From: Chryseobacterium oncorhynchi
GTDB taxonomy: Bacteria; Bacteroidota; Bacteroidia; Flavobacteriales; Weeksellaceae
Assembly: GCF_002899895.1 (NCBI RefSeq)
Contig: NZ_PPEI02000006.1
Span: 182,915 to 246,914 of the forward strand
Length of the DNA stretch: 64,000 nucleotides
Direction: 5' to 3'
Positions 1 through 8,116 of this stretch are shown piece after piece. A program made the translations under genes and the position numbers. The notes under the pieces were generated by a model. That model was not told the DNA's origin. It ran no database searches and saw nothing but the letters and a program-made list of their open reading frames with translations. Position 1 is the first letter of the stretch, and the number at the start of each line of letters is the position of its first letter.

Positions 1-1
1 A

Positions 2-124
2 CTCAATAAGTTTGATAGATTTGTTAATAATGATGAGATTGTGATGGAGTATGGTAGAATTGCCGGGGCTTATGAATCTGCCGGAAGATATCTGGGAAAG
101 AAAATAAAGAAATCTTTAAAATAA
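2..124 (+). CDS. C-terminal fragment of an unidentified protein
   Basis: An open frame enters from the left edge and ends at a TAA at 122-124, giving 40 residues that finish in a lysine-rich tail (GRYLGKKIKKSLK). A strong hairpin terminator follows within ten bases, which supports it as the true 3' end of a gene transcribed rightwards. Too little is present to assign a family. Its relation to the pigment genes, which lie convergent to it, is unknown. Confidence 0.55.
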   Translation, partial: LNKFDRFVNNDEIVMEYGRIAGAYESAGRYLGKKIKKSLK

Positions 125-130
125 AATAAA

Positions 131-159
131 AACGGTCTGAATTTTCAGACCGTTTTTTT
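131..159. terminator. Bidirectional intrinsic terminator
   Basis: A perfect 10-bp stem (131-140 with 145-154), loop ATTT, is followed by a T run on the plus strand and preceded by an A-rich stretch that gives a T-rich tail on the minus strand. It lies between two convergent genes, so it probably serves both. Confidence 0.85.
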
Positions 160-1414
160 ATTGTTGATTTTGTTGTTCCTGTTTTTCCAGTTTGATGAGG
201 TTTGCAAGGTTCTTGATAACCGTATCATGTTTTCTCACAAATGGATTGTCTTTATTCCAGACATATCCTGCTAAAACAGCACATATTTTTTTCTTTACAT
301 CAGGGTTTTCCGGTTGGTGGAAGAAGAGTTCCTGAAGATTTCCAGTATACCATTCCTTTACATAAGTTGTAAAAACATCTACACCATACAGAATGTAATC
401 TGTGTATTCAGTCTGCCAGTTTATTTTTTCTCCGTTTAATTGTCTTAATGCCAGTTTTGCAGCTAGCATCCCTGATTCTGTAGCAAAAGCCATTCCCGAT
501 GAGAAAACAGGATCAAGGAACTCAGAAGCATTCCCCGTTAATGCAAACCCGTCCCCGAATAAGCTTTTTACAGAACAAGAATAGTCTTTCAAATGTTTTG
601 GTTCAAAAAGAAACTCTACATCACCAAAACGCTTTACATAATAATCCGAAAGAGAAATTGCCTTTCTTAAAGCTTCAGCAGTATCTCCGCCTTCGGAAAG
701 TTTTTCAATATAATCAGTTGGCCCTACAATTCCTAGGCTGGTATTTCCGTTGGAAAAAGGAATTACCCAAAGCCAAACTTCAGTTTCAATAATATCAAAG
801 GAAATCAAAGTGCCCTCTTCACCAGGTTCTCTGTTGGTGTCCTGTACATGAGAGAAAATAGCAGAGTGGGGAGATAGTTTTGATGGTTTTTCAAGATCTA
901 ATAAACGAGGTAATACTCTTCCGTAGCCACTAGAATCAATCACAAACTTGGCATGGATCTCCTTAGTTTCTCCATCCTTATTCCTTACTGTTGTGATAGA
1001 ATCTGTTCCTTCAAATTTGATATCTATAACTTCAGACTCGAATTCAAGATCAACCCCTTTATTAATAACTTCCTGAGCAAGTGTATTATCAAAATCAGCT
1101 CTTGGAACCTGCCAGGTCCAGTCCCAGCCTTCCCCGAACTTGTTGCTAAAATCAAAAATACAAACTTCATCACCACGAAGAAAACGTGCTCCCAGCTTTT
1201 TCTCAAAGCCCATTTTGTCTAATGCAGGAAAAAGTCCGGCCTCATCAAAGTGGTCCATCACTCTCGGAATTAAGCTTTCCCCAACTACCAGTCTGGGGAA
1301 CTTTGTTTTTTCAACAACTTTTACGCTGACGTTGTTCTTCTTTAGGTACGAAGAAGACACGCATCCGGAAGGTCCAGCTCCGATTACAAGAACGTCAACA
1401 AATTCTTTGCCCAT
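158..1414 (-). CDS. FAD-dependent halogenase-like / monooxygenase-like flavoprotein
   Basis: The 418-residue protein has an N-terminal Rossmann FAD motif (GAGPSG, residues 12-17), a GES..P motif (45-50), a Lys in the F.KKLGARF segment (about 72-73), and WLWVIP at 214-219. The last matches the WxWxIP signature of flavin-dependent halogenases. Related enzymes use FADH2 supplied by a separate reductase to halogenate or hydroxylate aromatic rings. It is divergent from the tyrosine ammonia-lyase gene, so a role in decorating the aryl ring of the flexirubin is likely. Chlorinated flexirubins are known, but the sequence alone does not separate chlorination from hydroxylation. No reductase partner is adjacent. 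The ATG at 1414 places the FAD motif at the usual distance from the N-terminus. Confidence 0.8.
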   Translation of the reverse strand: MGKEFVDVLVIGAGPSGCVSSSYLKKNNVSVKVVEKTKFPRLVVGESLIPRVMDHFDEAGLFPALDKMGFEKKLGARFLRGDEVCIFDFSNKFGEGWDWTWQVPRADFDNTLAQEVINKGVDLEFESEVIDIKFEGTDSITTVRNKDGETKEIHAKFVIDSSGYGRVLPRLLDLEKPSKLSPHSAIFSHVQDTNREPGEEGTLISFDIIETEVWLWVIPFSNGNTSLGIVGPTDYIEKLSEGGDTAEALRKAISLSDYYVKRFGDVEFLFEPKHLKDYSCSVKSLFGDGFALTGNASEFLDPVFSSGMAFATESGMLAAKLALRQLNGEKINWQTEYTDYILYGVDVFTTYVKEWYTGNLQELFFHQPENPDVKKKICAVLAGYVWNKDNPFVRKHDTVIKNLANLIKLEKQEQQNQQ

Positions 1415-1443
1415 CTTTGATTTTTTATTTTAATAATAACTTT

Positions 1444-1492
1444 TATCTTTGCCGCAAAATTAGTGACAAATAATTAATATTTTACAAAATTA
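1444..1492. promoter_or_regulatory. Divergent promoter region between halogenase-like and TAL genes
   Basis: On the plus strand TATCTTTG (1444-1451) matches the Bacteroidota -7 box TAnnTTTG. A TTTG lies at 1416-1419, but its spacing of 24 is a little long. On the minus strand the complement CAAAATTA occurs at 1455-1462 and again at 1485-1492; the outer copy can also act as the -33 box of the inner one (22-base gap). The region therefore probably drives both pigment units. Pattern match only. Confidence 0.55.
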
Positions 1493-1512
1493 TCAACTAT
1501 TACTTTTAATTG

Positions 1513-3033
1513 ATGAAAATAAATAACTTTTTAGAACTGAAAGACTTTCAAAAAATTATCATTGGGAATGAAAAAATAGAACTGGATGAATCACTTTTGT
1601 CAAGAGTGAATAAAAGTTTTCAGTTTTTAAAGGAATTTTCAAAAAATAAAGTAATATACGGTGTGAATACCGGTTTTGGGCCAATGGCTCAATTCAAGAT
1701 CAGTGATGAAGATACTCATCAGCTTCAGTATAACCTGATTAGAAGCCATTCTTCAGGTATTGGAAACCCTTTGCCTGCTCAGGAAGTGAAAGCTTGTATG
1801 CTGGCAAGATTGAATACCCTATCACTAGGAAATTCAGGGGTGCATGAATCTGTGATTTATCTTCTTCAGGAGCTGATCAACAGAGATATTACGCCATTGA
1901 TTTTTGAACACGGAGGAGTAGGAGCAAGTGGAGATCTTGTGCAGTTGGCTCACCTTGCTTTGGTATTGATTGGAGAGGGAGAGGTTTTCTATAAAGGAGA
2001 AAGAAAATCAACAAAAGAAATTTTTGAAACCGAAGGATTAGAGCCAATCAAAGTTGAAATCCGTGAGGGACTTGCTTTGATGAACGGAACTTCCGTGATG
2101 TCAGGAATTGGTATCGTGAATGCATATAAAGCTAATCAGTTAACAGATATTTCTCTTAGACTTTCTTGTGCAATCAATGAGATTGTACAGGCTTATGATG
2201 ACCACTTATCAGCAGCGTTGAACGGAACAAAAAAACATTACGGTCAGCAGAAAGTGGCAGAAAGAATGCGTGCACACCTCGCAGACAGTAAACTGATCAG
2301 AAAAAGAGAAGATCACTTATATACCCATTTTGAAGAACAGGAAAAAGTATTTAAGGAAAAGGTACAGGAGTATTATTCCCTAAGATGCGTTCCTCAGATT
2401 TTAGGGCCCGTGTTAGATACATTGGAATACACTGAAAGAGTTCTTGAAAATGAAATCAATTCTGCCAATGATAATCCGATTATCAATGTGGAAGATCAAC
2501 ATGTTTACCACGGAGGAAACTTCCATGGGGATTATATTTCCTTGGAAATGGATAAACTTAAAATTGTAGTAACTAAACTTACAATGCTTGCAGAAAGACA
2601 GTTAAACTATCTTTTGAATGCTAAAATCAACGAAATCTTGCCTCCTTTTGTAAATTTAGGTAAATTAGGGTTCAATTTTGGAATGCAGGGTGTGCAGTTT
2701 ACAGCAACGTCTACTACCGCAGAAAGCCAGATGCTGTCCAACTCTATGTATGTTCACAGTATTCCGAATAATAATGATAATCAGGATATCGTAAGCATGG
2801 GAACCAATGCAGCGGTTATCTGCAGAAAGGTTATCGAAAATGCATTTGAAGTATTGGCTATTGAGGCGATTACGATCATTCAGGCTGTTGAATATCTTGG
2901 TTTCCAGGATAAAGTATCATCATCTACCAAAGAATTATATGATGAGATCAGAAAAATTATTCCTGCATTCTCTGATGATATGGTGATGTATCCATATTTG
3001 GAGGAAGTAAAGAAATATTTAAAGGCAATGTAA
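1513..3033 (+). CDS. tal: Tyrosine ammonia-lyase (HAL/PAL/TAL family)
   Basis: The 506-residue protein contains the MIO-forming Ala-Ser-Gly (residues 138-140 in GGVGASGDL), the early Tyr-Gly-Val-Asn-Thr-Gly-Phe-Gly motif, and RSHSSG at 77-82, where the SH pair sits at the substrate-selectivity position. It closely resembles, from memory, the characterised Flavobacterium johnsoniae TAL, which lies in that species' flexirubin cluster. The enzyme deaminates L-tyrosine to 4-coumarate, the expected aryl starter of the polyene. A TTG three bases upstream (1510) is in frame, but the ATG at 1513 is the better start. It opens the plus-strand pigment unit, with fabG 81 bases downstream. Histidine as substrate is less likely, given the close resemblance and the context. 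Confidence 0.92.
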   Translation: MKINNFLELKDFQKIIIGNEKIELDESLLSRVNKSFQFLKEFSKNKVIYGVNTGFGPMAQFKISDEDTHQLQYNLIRSHSSGIGNPLPAQEVKACMLARLNTLSLGNSGVHESVIYLLQELINRDITPLIFEHGGVGASGDLVQLAHLALVLIGEGEVFYKGERKSTKEIFETEGLEPIKVEIREGLALMNGTSVMSGIGIVNAYKANQLTDISLRLSCAINEIVQAYDDHLSAALNGTKKHYGQQKVAERMRAHLADSKLIRKREDHLYTHFEEQEKVFKEKVQEYYSLRCVPQILGPVLDTLEYTERVLENEINSANDNPIINVEDQHVYHGGNFHGDYISLEMDKLKIVVTKLTMLAERQLNYLLNAKINEILPPFVNLGKLGFNFGMQGVQFTATSTTAESQMLSNSMYVHSIPNNNDNQDIVSMGTNAAVICRKVIENAFEVLAIEAITIIQAVEYLGFQDKVSSSTKELYDEIRKIIPAFSDDMVMYPYLEEVKKYLKAM

Positions 3034-3114
3034 TTGTTGACTATGATGAATTGTCTATAAATAACAAGGAATAAGCTAACTTAAAAAAACTAAAAACGAA
3101 ATAAACACTAACGC

Positions 3115-3846
3115 ATGAAATGTGCAATTGTAACAGGAGGCTCCAGAGGAATCGGGAGGGCGATCTGTATAAAACTGGCTGAAGAGAAAAACTATCATAT
3201 CCTTATCAACTACACTTCAAACGAAGCTGCAGCAAAAGAAACTTTGGCTAAAGTAGAAGAACTTGGAGCTACAGGAGAAATTCTTAAATTTGATGTAGGA
3301 AATACCGAAGAAACACAAGCTGTTTTAACGGCTTGGCAGGAGAGAAATCCTGAGGCTTTGGTAGAAGTTATCGTTAATAATGCCGGAATTACAAGAGACG
3401 GTTTGTTTATGTGGATGCAAAAAGAAGACTGGAACAGTGTAATCAATACCAGTTTAGATGGATTCTTCAATGTAACCAACTTCTTTATTCAGAAATTACT
3501 TCGTAACAAATACGGACGAATCATCAATATGGTTTCCGTTTCCGGAGTAAAAGGAACAGCCGGTCAGACCAATTATTCTGCTGCTAAAGGTGCTTTGGTA
3601 GGAGCTACAAAGGCTCTTGCTCAGGAAGTGGCAAAAAGAAATGTTACAGTAAATGCAGTGGCTCCGGGCTTTATCAGAACAGATATGACCCAGGAGTTTA
3701 ATGAGGAAGAATTGAAAGCAATGATTCCTGCCAACAGATTTGGAGAAGCAGAAGAAGTTGCTGATTTAGTAGCCTTTTTAGCCTCTAGAAAATCTTCATA
3801 CATTACAGGAGAAGTGATTAATATTAACGGCGGAATTTACTCATAA
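3115..3846 (+). CDS. fabG: 3-oxoacyl-ACP reductase, FabG-type SDR of the pigment pathway
   Basis: The 243-residue short-chain dehydrogenase has the NAD(P) motif TGGSRGIG (8-15), NNAG near residue 90, and the catalytic Ser and YxxxK (NYSAAK). The C-terminus ends in the usual FabG-like GGIYS. It should reduce the 3-keto group after each elongation, as ApeQ does in aryl polyene pathways, with NADPH as the likely cofactor. It sits between TAL and a ketosynthase. It is a pathway-dedicated copy by context; the housekeeping fabG is expected elsewhere. Confidence 0.9.
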   Translation: MKCAIVTGGSRGIGRAICIKLAEEKNYHILINYTSNEAAAKETLAKVEELGATGEILKFDVGNTEETQAVLTAWQERNPEALVEVIVNNAGITRDGLFMWMQKEDWNSVINTSLDGFFNVTNFFIQKLLRNKYGRIINMVSVSGVKGTAGQTNYSAAKGALVGATKALAQEVAKRNVTVNAVAPGFIRTDMTQEFNEEELKAMIPANRFGEAEEVADLVAFLASRKSSYITGEVININGGIYS

Positions 3847-3861
3847 ATAATCTAACAATAT

Positions 3862-3941
3862 ACCAATGTACCAGTGTACAAATGTTGATTGAACCTCAAA
3901 AAATATTATTACATGGCTAGACTGATACATTGTTAAATTCA
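3862..3941. repeat. Palindromic 8-bp-period intergenic element, copy A
   Basis: The left arm reads as 8-base units CCAATGTA, CCAGTGTA, CAAATGTT (3863-3886). The right arm carries complementary units TTACATGG ... TACATTGT (3909-3933). The arms pair imperfectly over about 25 bp. The element ends roughly 16 bases before the ketosynthase ATG at 3952. Related elements lie at 5462, 19603 and 19952. Confidence 0.6.
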
Positions 3942-3951
3942 ATATAAACAA

Positions 3952-5172
3952 ATGGAAAATAGGGTTGTGATTACCGGAATGGGGATTTATTCCTGCATTG
4001 GGACGTCTCTAGAAGAAGTCAGGGAATCCCTATACCAAGGAAAATCCGGTATTATTTTAGATCAGGAGAGAAAAGAATTCGGGTTCAGGTCAGGCCTAAC
4101 AGGGGTTGTTCCAAAGCCGAACTTAAAGAATCTTCTGAACAGACGCCAGCGTGTCAGTATGGGGGAAGAGAGTGAATATGCCTATCTTGCTACCACTGAT
4201 GCTTTGAAGCAGGCGAATCTTGACGAATCCTTTTTAGATACCCATGAAGTTGGGATTTTATACGGAAATGACAGCGTTTCTCAGGCAGTTGTAGAATCTA
4301 TCGACATTGCAAGGGAAAAAAAAGATACTACATTGATGGGATCTGGAGCGATCTTTAAATCAATGAATTCAACAGTGACGATGAACCTTTCTACAATTTT
4401 CAAGTTGAAAGGGATCAACCTTACCATCAGTGCAGCCTGTGCAAGTGGTTCGCATTCCTTGGGACTTGCTTATATGATGATCAAGAATGGTTTTCAGGAT
4501 ATGATTATCTGTGGAGGAGCTCAGGAAACCAATAAATATTCCATGGCAAGCTTTGATGGATTGGGTGTTTTCTCAGCCAGAGAAGATGAGCCCACAAAAG
4601 CATCAAGACCTTTCGATACAGAAAGAGATGGTTTAATTCCCAGTGGAGGAGCAGCCAGCTTAATTGTTGAAAGCCTGGAGTCTGCACAAAGAAGAGGAGT
4701 ACCTATTCTTGCTGAAATTATAGGATATGGCTTTTCATCAAACGGAGGACATATTTCAACCCCAAATGTTGATGGTCCGGCTTTAGCAATGGATAGAGCT
4801 CTGAAGCAATCAGGACTAAAAGCTTCAGACATAGATTATATTAATGCTCACGCAACTTCCACACCCATTGGCGACGCTAATGAGGCAAAAGCAATATATG
4901 AGATTTTTGGAAGTGAAGTTCCGGTAAGTTCTACCAAATCCATGACAGGACACGAGTGCTGGATGGCGGGTGCAAGTGAAGTTATCTACTCAATTCTGAT
5001 GATGCAGAATGATTTTGTTGCTCCCAATATCAACTTGGAAAATCCTGATAATGAAGCACAAAAGATAAATTTAGTCTCCAAAACAAAAAATCAAAAAATT
5101 GATGTATTTTTGTCGAATTCTTTTGGGTTTGGGGGAACCAATTCTGCACTAATAGTTAAAAAATTTGATTAA
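3952..5172 (+). CDS. Beta-ketoacyl-ACP synthase (FabF/FabB type)
   Basis: The 406-residue condensing enzyme has an intact Cys-His-His triad: Cys163 in AACASGS, His300 in NAHATSTP and His334 in MTGHECW. It catalyses decarboxylative Claisen condensation of an acyl chain with malonyl-ACP. It is followed after four bases by an ACP gene, which suggests the two work together. By position it could be the initiating synthase that loads the aryl starter (as ApeR does) or a dialkylresorcinol-specific synthase. The sequence does not decide between these. Confidence 0.88.
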   Translation: MENRVVITGMGIYSCIGTSLEEVRESLYQGKSGIILDQERKEFGFRSGLTGVVPKPNLKNLLNRRQRVSMGEESEYAYLATTDALKQANLDESFLDTHEVGILYGNDSVSQAVVESIDIAREKKDTTLMGSGAIFKSMNSTVTMNLSTIFKLKGINLTISAACASGSHSLGLAYMMIKNGFQDMIICGGAQETNKYSMASFDGLGVFSAREDEPTKASRPFDTERDGLIPSGGAASLIVESLESAQRRGVPILAEIIGYGFSSNGGHISTPNVDGPALAMDRALKQSGLKASDIDYINAHATSTPIGDANEAKAIYEIFGSEVPVSSTKSMTGHECWMAGASEVIYSILMMQNDFVAPNINLENPDNEAQKINLVSKTKNQKIDVFLSNSFGFGGTNSALIVKKFD

Positions 5173-5176
5173 AAAC

Positions 5177-5431
5177 ATGGAAAGGGAAAAAATTGTTGCC
5201 ATTGTTAATGATTTTCTAGTAAACGAATTTGAAGTTGACGGAGATGAAATCAGTAATGATGCCAACCTTAAAAATACACTGGGCCTAGACAGTCTGGACT
5301 ATATCGATATGGTAGTAGTGATTGAATCTAATTTCGGAGTGAAATTAGGAGAAGCCGACTTCAAGAAAATGGTGACATTTAATGACTTCTACACAACGAT
5401 TGAAAATAAGATTGCTGAAAAAAACGCATAG
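5177..5431 (+). CDS. Acyl carrier protein
   Basis: The 84-residue acidic protein has the phosphopantetheine site Ser39 in LGLDSLDYID. The frame can be extended to a TTG at 5165, inside the preceding gene, but the ATG at 5177 gives the normal ACP N-terminus and a four-base gap from the ketosynthase. It probably carries the growing aryl polyene or alkyl chain. The window holds a second ACP at 19680-19937; two ACPs are also typical of aryl polyene clusters (ApeE and ApeF). Confidence 0.92.
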   Translation: MEREKIVAIVNDFLVNEFEVDGDEISNDANLKNTLGLDSLDYIDMVVVIESNFGVKLGEADFKKMVTFNDFYTTIENKIAEKNA

Positions 5432-5461
5432 TTATTAAGTAAATCTATTCTTTAAAATGTA

Positions 5462-5531
5462 CCAATGTAATGATATGAGAGTCTACTCAAAGATATTATT
5501 ACATTGGTATACTGTTATATTAGTAAATTCT
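5462..5531. repeat. Palindromic 8-bp-period intergenic element, copy B
   Basis: The stem at 5460-5476 pairs with 5493-5509 at 16 of 17 positions, including 12 perfect pairs. The right side continues as 8-base units TACATTGG, TATACTGT, TATATTAG, TAAATTCT (5500-5531). It is clearly related to copy A: ATATTATTACAT is shared exactly. It lies between the ACP and acyltransferase genes, with the stem ending about 26 bases before the ATG. Confidence 0.65.
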
Positions 5532-5535
5532 ATTT

Positions 5536-6420
5536 ATGAACAAGTGGAAAGGTAAATCTAAAGGAACGGTACTGGGATACAGAATATTCGTTTGGTGTAT
5601 TAGAAATATCGGGATCAGAAGTTCATATTTCATACTCTATTTTGTAGCTTCCTATTACGTTCTGTTTCAGAAGAAAAGCAACAGATACATTCGTTATTAT
5701 TTTCAGAAAAGATTAAACTACGGTTATTGGAAAGCCAAGCGCTCCATTTTTAACAGCTATTTTACATTCGGAAAAGTTCTGATTGACAAAACAGCGATCT
5801 CTGCGGGGTTGAGAGACAAGTATACCTATGAATTTGATGGTATTGAAAATCTCAGAAATCTTTTGGCAGCCAAAAAAGGAGGCGTTCTTATCAGTGCTCA
5901 TATCGGGAATTTTGAAATTGCAGAGCATTTCTTTGCAGACATTGATTTTGATTGTCAAATTAACTTAGTGACTACCGATCAAGAGGTTACAGTGATTAAA
6001 GAGTATCTCGAAAGTGTTGCTGTAAAAGAAAGTAATATCAAATTCATCTACGTAAAAGAAGATATGTCGCATATCTTTGAGATCAATCAAGCCTTGTCAA
6101 ACAATGAACTGATCTGCTTTACCGGTGATCGTTACTTTGAGGGATCCAAATACCTTGAGGCTGATCTGTTGGGGAAAAGTGCAAAATTTCCGGCAGGACC
6201 ATTCCTCATTGCCTCCCGACTGGGGGTTCCTGTCGTGTACGTTTATGTGATGAAAGAAAACAATCTTCATTATCACTTATATGCAAGAGTAGCACAGAAC
6301 ATCAAAAACCGTGATTCACAGGGGCTTTTACAATCCTATGTTCAAAATCTTGAAACGATGATCAAGAAATATCCTCTTCAATGGTTCAATTATTTTGATT
6401 TTTGGGATGATGTTGATTAA
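5536..6420 (+). CDS. LpxL/HtrB-family acyltransferase
   Basis: The 294-residue protein resembles lipid A lauroyl/myristoyl acyltransferases. It has an N-terminal membrane segment (about residues 25-45) and the HX4E catalytic motif as HIGNFE near residue 122, followed by a conserved GDRYFEGS region. Such enzymes move an acyl group from ACP to a lipid acceptor at the inner membrane. Homologues are standard members of aryl polyene clusters, where they are thought to attach the polyene to its lipid or alcohol acceptor. Here it is a candidate for joining polyene and dialkylresorcinol. Housekeeping lipid A acylation is less likely given the operon context. Confidence 0.82.
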   Translation: MNKWKGKSKGTVLGYRIFVWCIRNIGIRSSYFILYFVASYYVLFQKKSNRYIRYYFQKRLNYGYWKAKRSIFNSYFTFGKVLIDKTAISAGLRDKYTYEFDGIENLRNLLAAKKGGVLISAHIGNFEIAEHFFADIDFDCQINLVTTDQEVTVIKEYLESVAVKESNIKFIYVKEDMSHIFEINQALSNNELICFTGDRYFEGSKYLEADLLGKSAKFPAGPFLIASRLGVPVVYVYVMKENNLHYHLYARVAQNIKNRDSQGLLQSYVQNLETMIKKYPLQWFNYFDFWDDVD

Positions 6421-6465
6421 TTTTTCTATTTTTACCCTCTAAAAACTAATAAAAAACTCAAAGTC

Positions 6466-6565
6466 ATTAAGATTATTAAGAATTAAAATAATACAGTTTC
6501 AATAGTTTTCTTCGTATATTGATAACAAAGTAATCTATGGTTTCTTAATTCTGAACACTCTTAAT
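6466..6565. repeat. Long imperfect inverted repeat in the 167-bp spacer
   Basis: Arms 6466-6486 and 6545-6565 match at about 18 of 21 positions when one is reverse-complemented (ATTAAGA ... GAATTAA). The centre is about 58 bases. It fills most of the gap between the acyltransferase gene and the TTG-started oxidoreductase gene. It does not share the 8-base unit of copies A-D. It could be a mobile-repeat remnant or an mRNA structure. Confidence 0.45.
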
Positions 6566-6587
6566 TTTTTAAAAAACACATTCTCCT

Positions 6588-8105
6588 TTGAAGAAACACT
6601 ATGACATACTTGTAATCGGCAGTGGATTGGGAGGTCTTGTTTCGGCTCTTATTTTAGCAAAGGAGGGTCTGAAGGTTTGTGTGCTGGAGAAAAACAATCA
6701 GTATGGAGGAAATCTACAAACCTTTTCAAGAGATAAACTTATTTTTGATACCGGCGTTCATTATCTGGGAGGACTTTCAAAGGGACAGAATTTAAACCGC
6801 TTTTTCTCCTATCTGGAAATCATGGATGAACTGGAGCTTCAAAAGATGGATGAAGACGGTTATGACAGAATTTCCTTTGGAGATAATACAATAGAATATC
6901 CACATGCTCAAGGCTATCAGAACTTTGTAGAACAACTATCTGTACATTTTCCGGAAGAAAAGGAAAATCTGGAGAGCTATTGTGAAGAAATTCAATACGT
7001 TTGTAGCCAGTTTCCAAGGTATAATGTAGTGGGGAAAGACAACTATAATGAAGAAATCCTGCACTTAAATACCAAAAGGTTTATAGAATCCGTTACCCAG
7101 AATAAAACACTTCAATCGGTTCTGCTAGGTTCTAATTTTTTGTATGCCGGAGATTCTGAAAACGTTCCTTTCTATGTTCATGCTTTAACGGTAAATTCCT
7201 ACATTCAGAGTGCCTATAAATGTGTGAAAGGAGGAAGCCAGATCTCAAAGCTGCTTATTAGAAAGCTACGTCAATATGGTGCTGACGTCCATAAACATTC
7301 CGAAGTTTCTGAATTTGTTTTCAATGAAAATAATACGGTAACGTCAGTAAAAACAGTTACAGGAAAAGAATATACCGCCAAGCGCTTTATTTCAAATATT
7401 GAGATTCGCTCCACCATGAAGCTCATTGGTGAAGAAAGGCTGAAGAAATCCTTTCTGAACAGGGTTTTGAGCTGGCAGCCAGTGTCATCATGCTTCAGTG
7501 TTTATATCATTTTAAAACCTCAATGTTTTCCTAATTTTAATTATAATCTTTATCATTATTCCTCAGAAGAACAGGTTTGGAACGCATCCCGTTACCAAAA
7601 AGAAGCTTGGCCGGAAACCTATATGCTTTCTTCCACCCCCTCAAAACATCATCCGGAGTTTGCAGAAAGTCTCACTGCTATTTCCTATATGGATTTTGAT
7701 GAGGTTAAAAAATGGGAAAGCACATTCAATACAGTAGCCGAAGAACATGAAAGAGGAGAGCAATATGATCGATTTAAGCTTCAAAAAGCTGAAAAAATGA
7801 TTGAGGCTCTGGAAAAGAAAATTCCTGATCTTCGGCATGCCATTAAAAGCGTATACACCTCTTCTCCTTTGTCTTATCGGGACTATATCGGCAGCTTTGA
7901 TGGAAATATGTACGGATACATGAAAAACTCGGATAACCCGCTTAAAACAATGGTTTCTCCCCGCACAAAAATTGATAATCTGTTTCTGACAGGTCAATCA
8001 GTGAATATGCATGGGATTTTGGGCGTTACCATCGGTGCATTCAATACCTGTGCTGAAATTCTGGGAAAAGAAACCATAGACAAACGTCTGGAGCAAATGA
8101 TTTAA
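6588..8105 (+). CDS. Phytoene-desaturase-like FAD oxidoreductase (CrtI/COG1233 family)
   Basis: The 505-residue protein has an N-terminal FAD-binding GSGLGG (residues 10-15) followed by the acidic ELEKN-like end of beta-2 and the GG.. repeat. The C-terminal region (residues 470-490) carries the conserved G.....G....G of the family. The start must be the TTG at 6588: the frame closes at a stop at 6570-6572 and the next ATG would delete the FAD motif. Homologues occur in flexirubin clusters. Desaturation, isomerisation or resorcinol oxidation are possible roles, but the exact reaction is not evident. The C45 gene follows after 11 bases, so the two are co-transcribed. Confidence 0.8.
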   Translation: MKKHYDILVIGSGLGGLVSALILAKEGLKVCVLEKNNQYGGNLQTFSRDKLIFDTGVHYLGGLSKGQNLNRFFSYLEIMDELELQKMDEDGYDRISFGDNTIEYPHAQGYQNFVEQLSVHFPEEKENLESYCEEIQYVCSQFPRYNVVGKDNYNEEILHLNTKRFIESVTQNKTLQSVLLGSNFLYAGDSENVPFYVHALTVNSYIQSAYKCVKGGSQISKLLIRKLRQYGADVHKHSEVSEFVFNENNTVTSVKTVTGKEYTAKRFISNIEIRSTMKLIGEERLKKSFLNRVLSWQPVSSCFSVYIILKPQCFPNFNYNLYHYSSEEQVWNASRYQKEAWPETYMLSSTPSKHHPEFAESLTAISYMDFDEVKKWESTFNTVAEEHERGEQYDRFKLQKAEKMIEALEKKIPDLRHAIKSVYTSSPLSYRDYIGSFDGNMYGYMKNSDNPLKTMVSPRTKIDNLFLTGQSVNMHGILGVTIGAFNTCAEILGKETIDKRLEQMI

Positions 8106-8116
8106 TAAAAACCACC

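Noticed and set aside
3862-3941. Rho-independent terminator inside the pigment unit
   Set aside because: The hairpin lacks a GC-rich stem and a T tract, and the related copies share an 8-base repeat structure, so a repeat element fits better.
7641-7997. A 118-residue minus frame inside the CrtI-like gene
   Set aside because: It lies fully within a well-supported plus-strand gene and its composition is that of a shadow frame.
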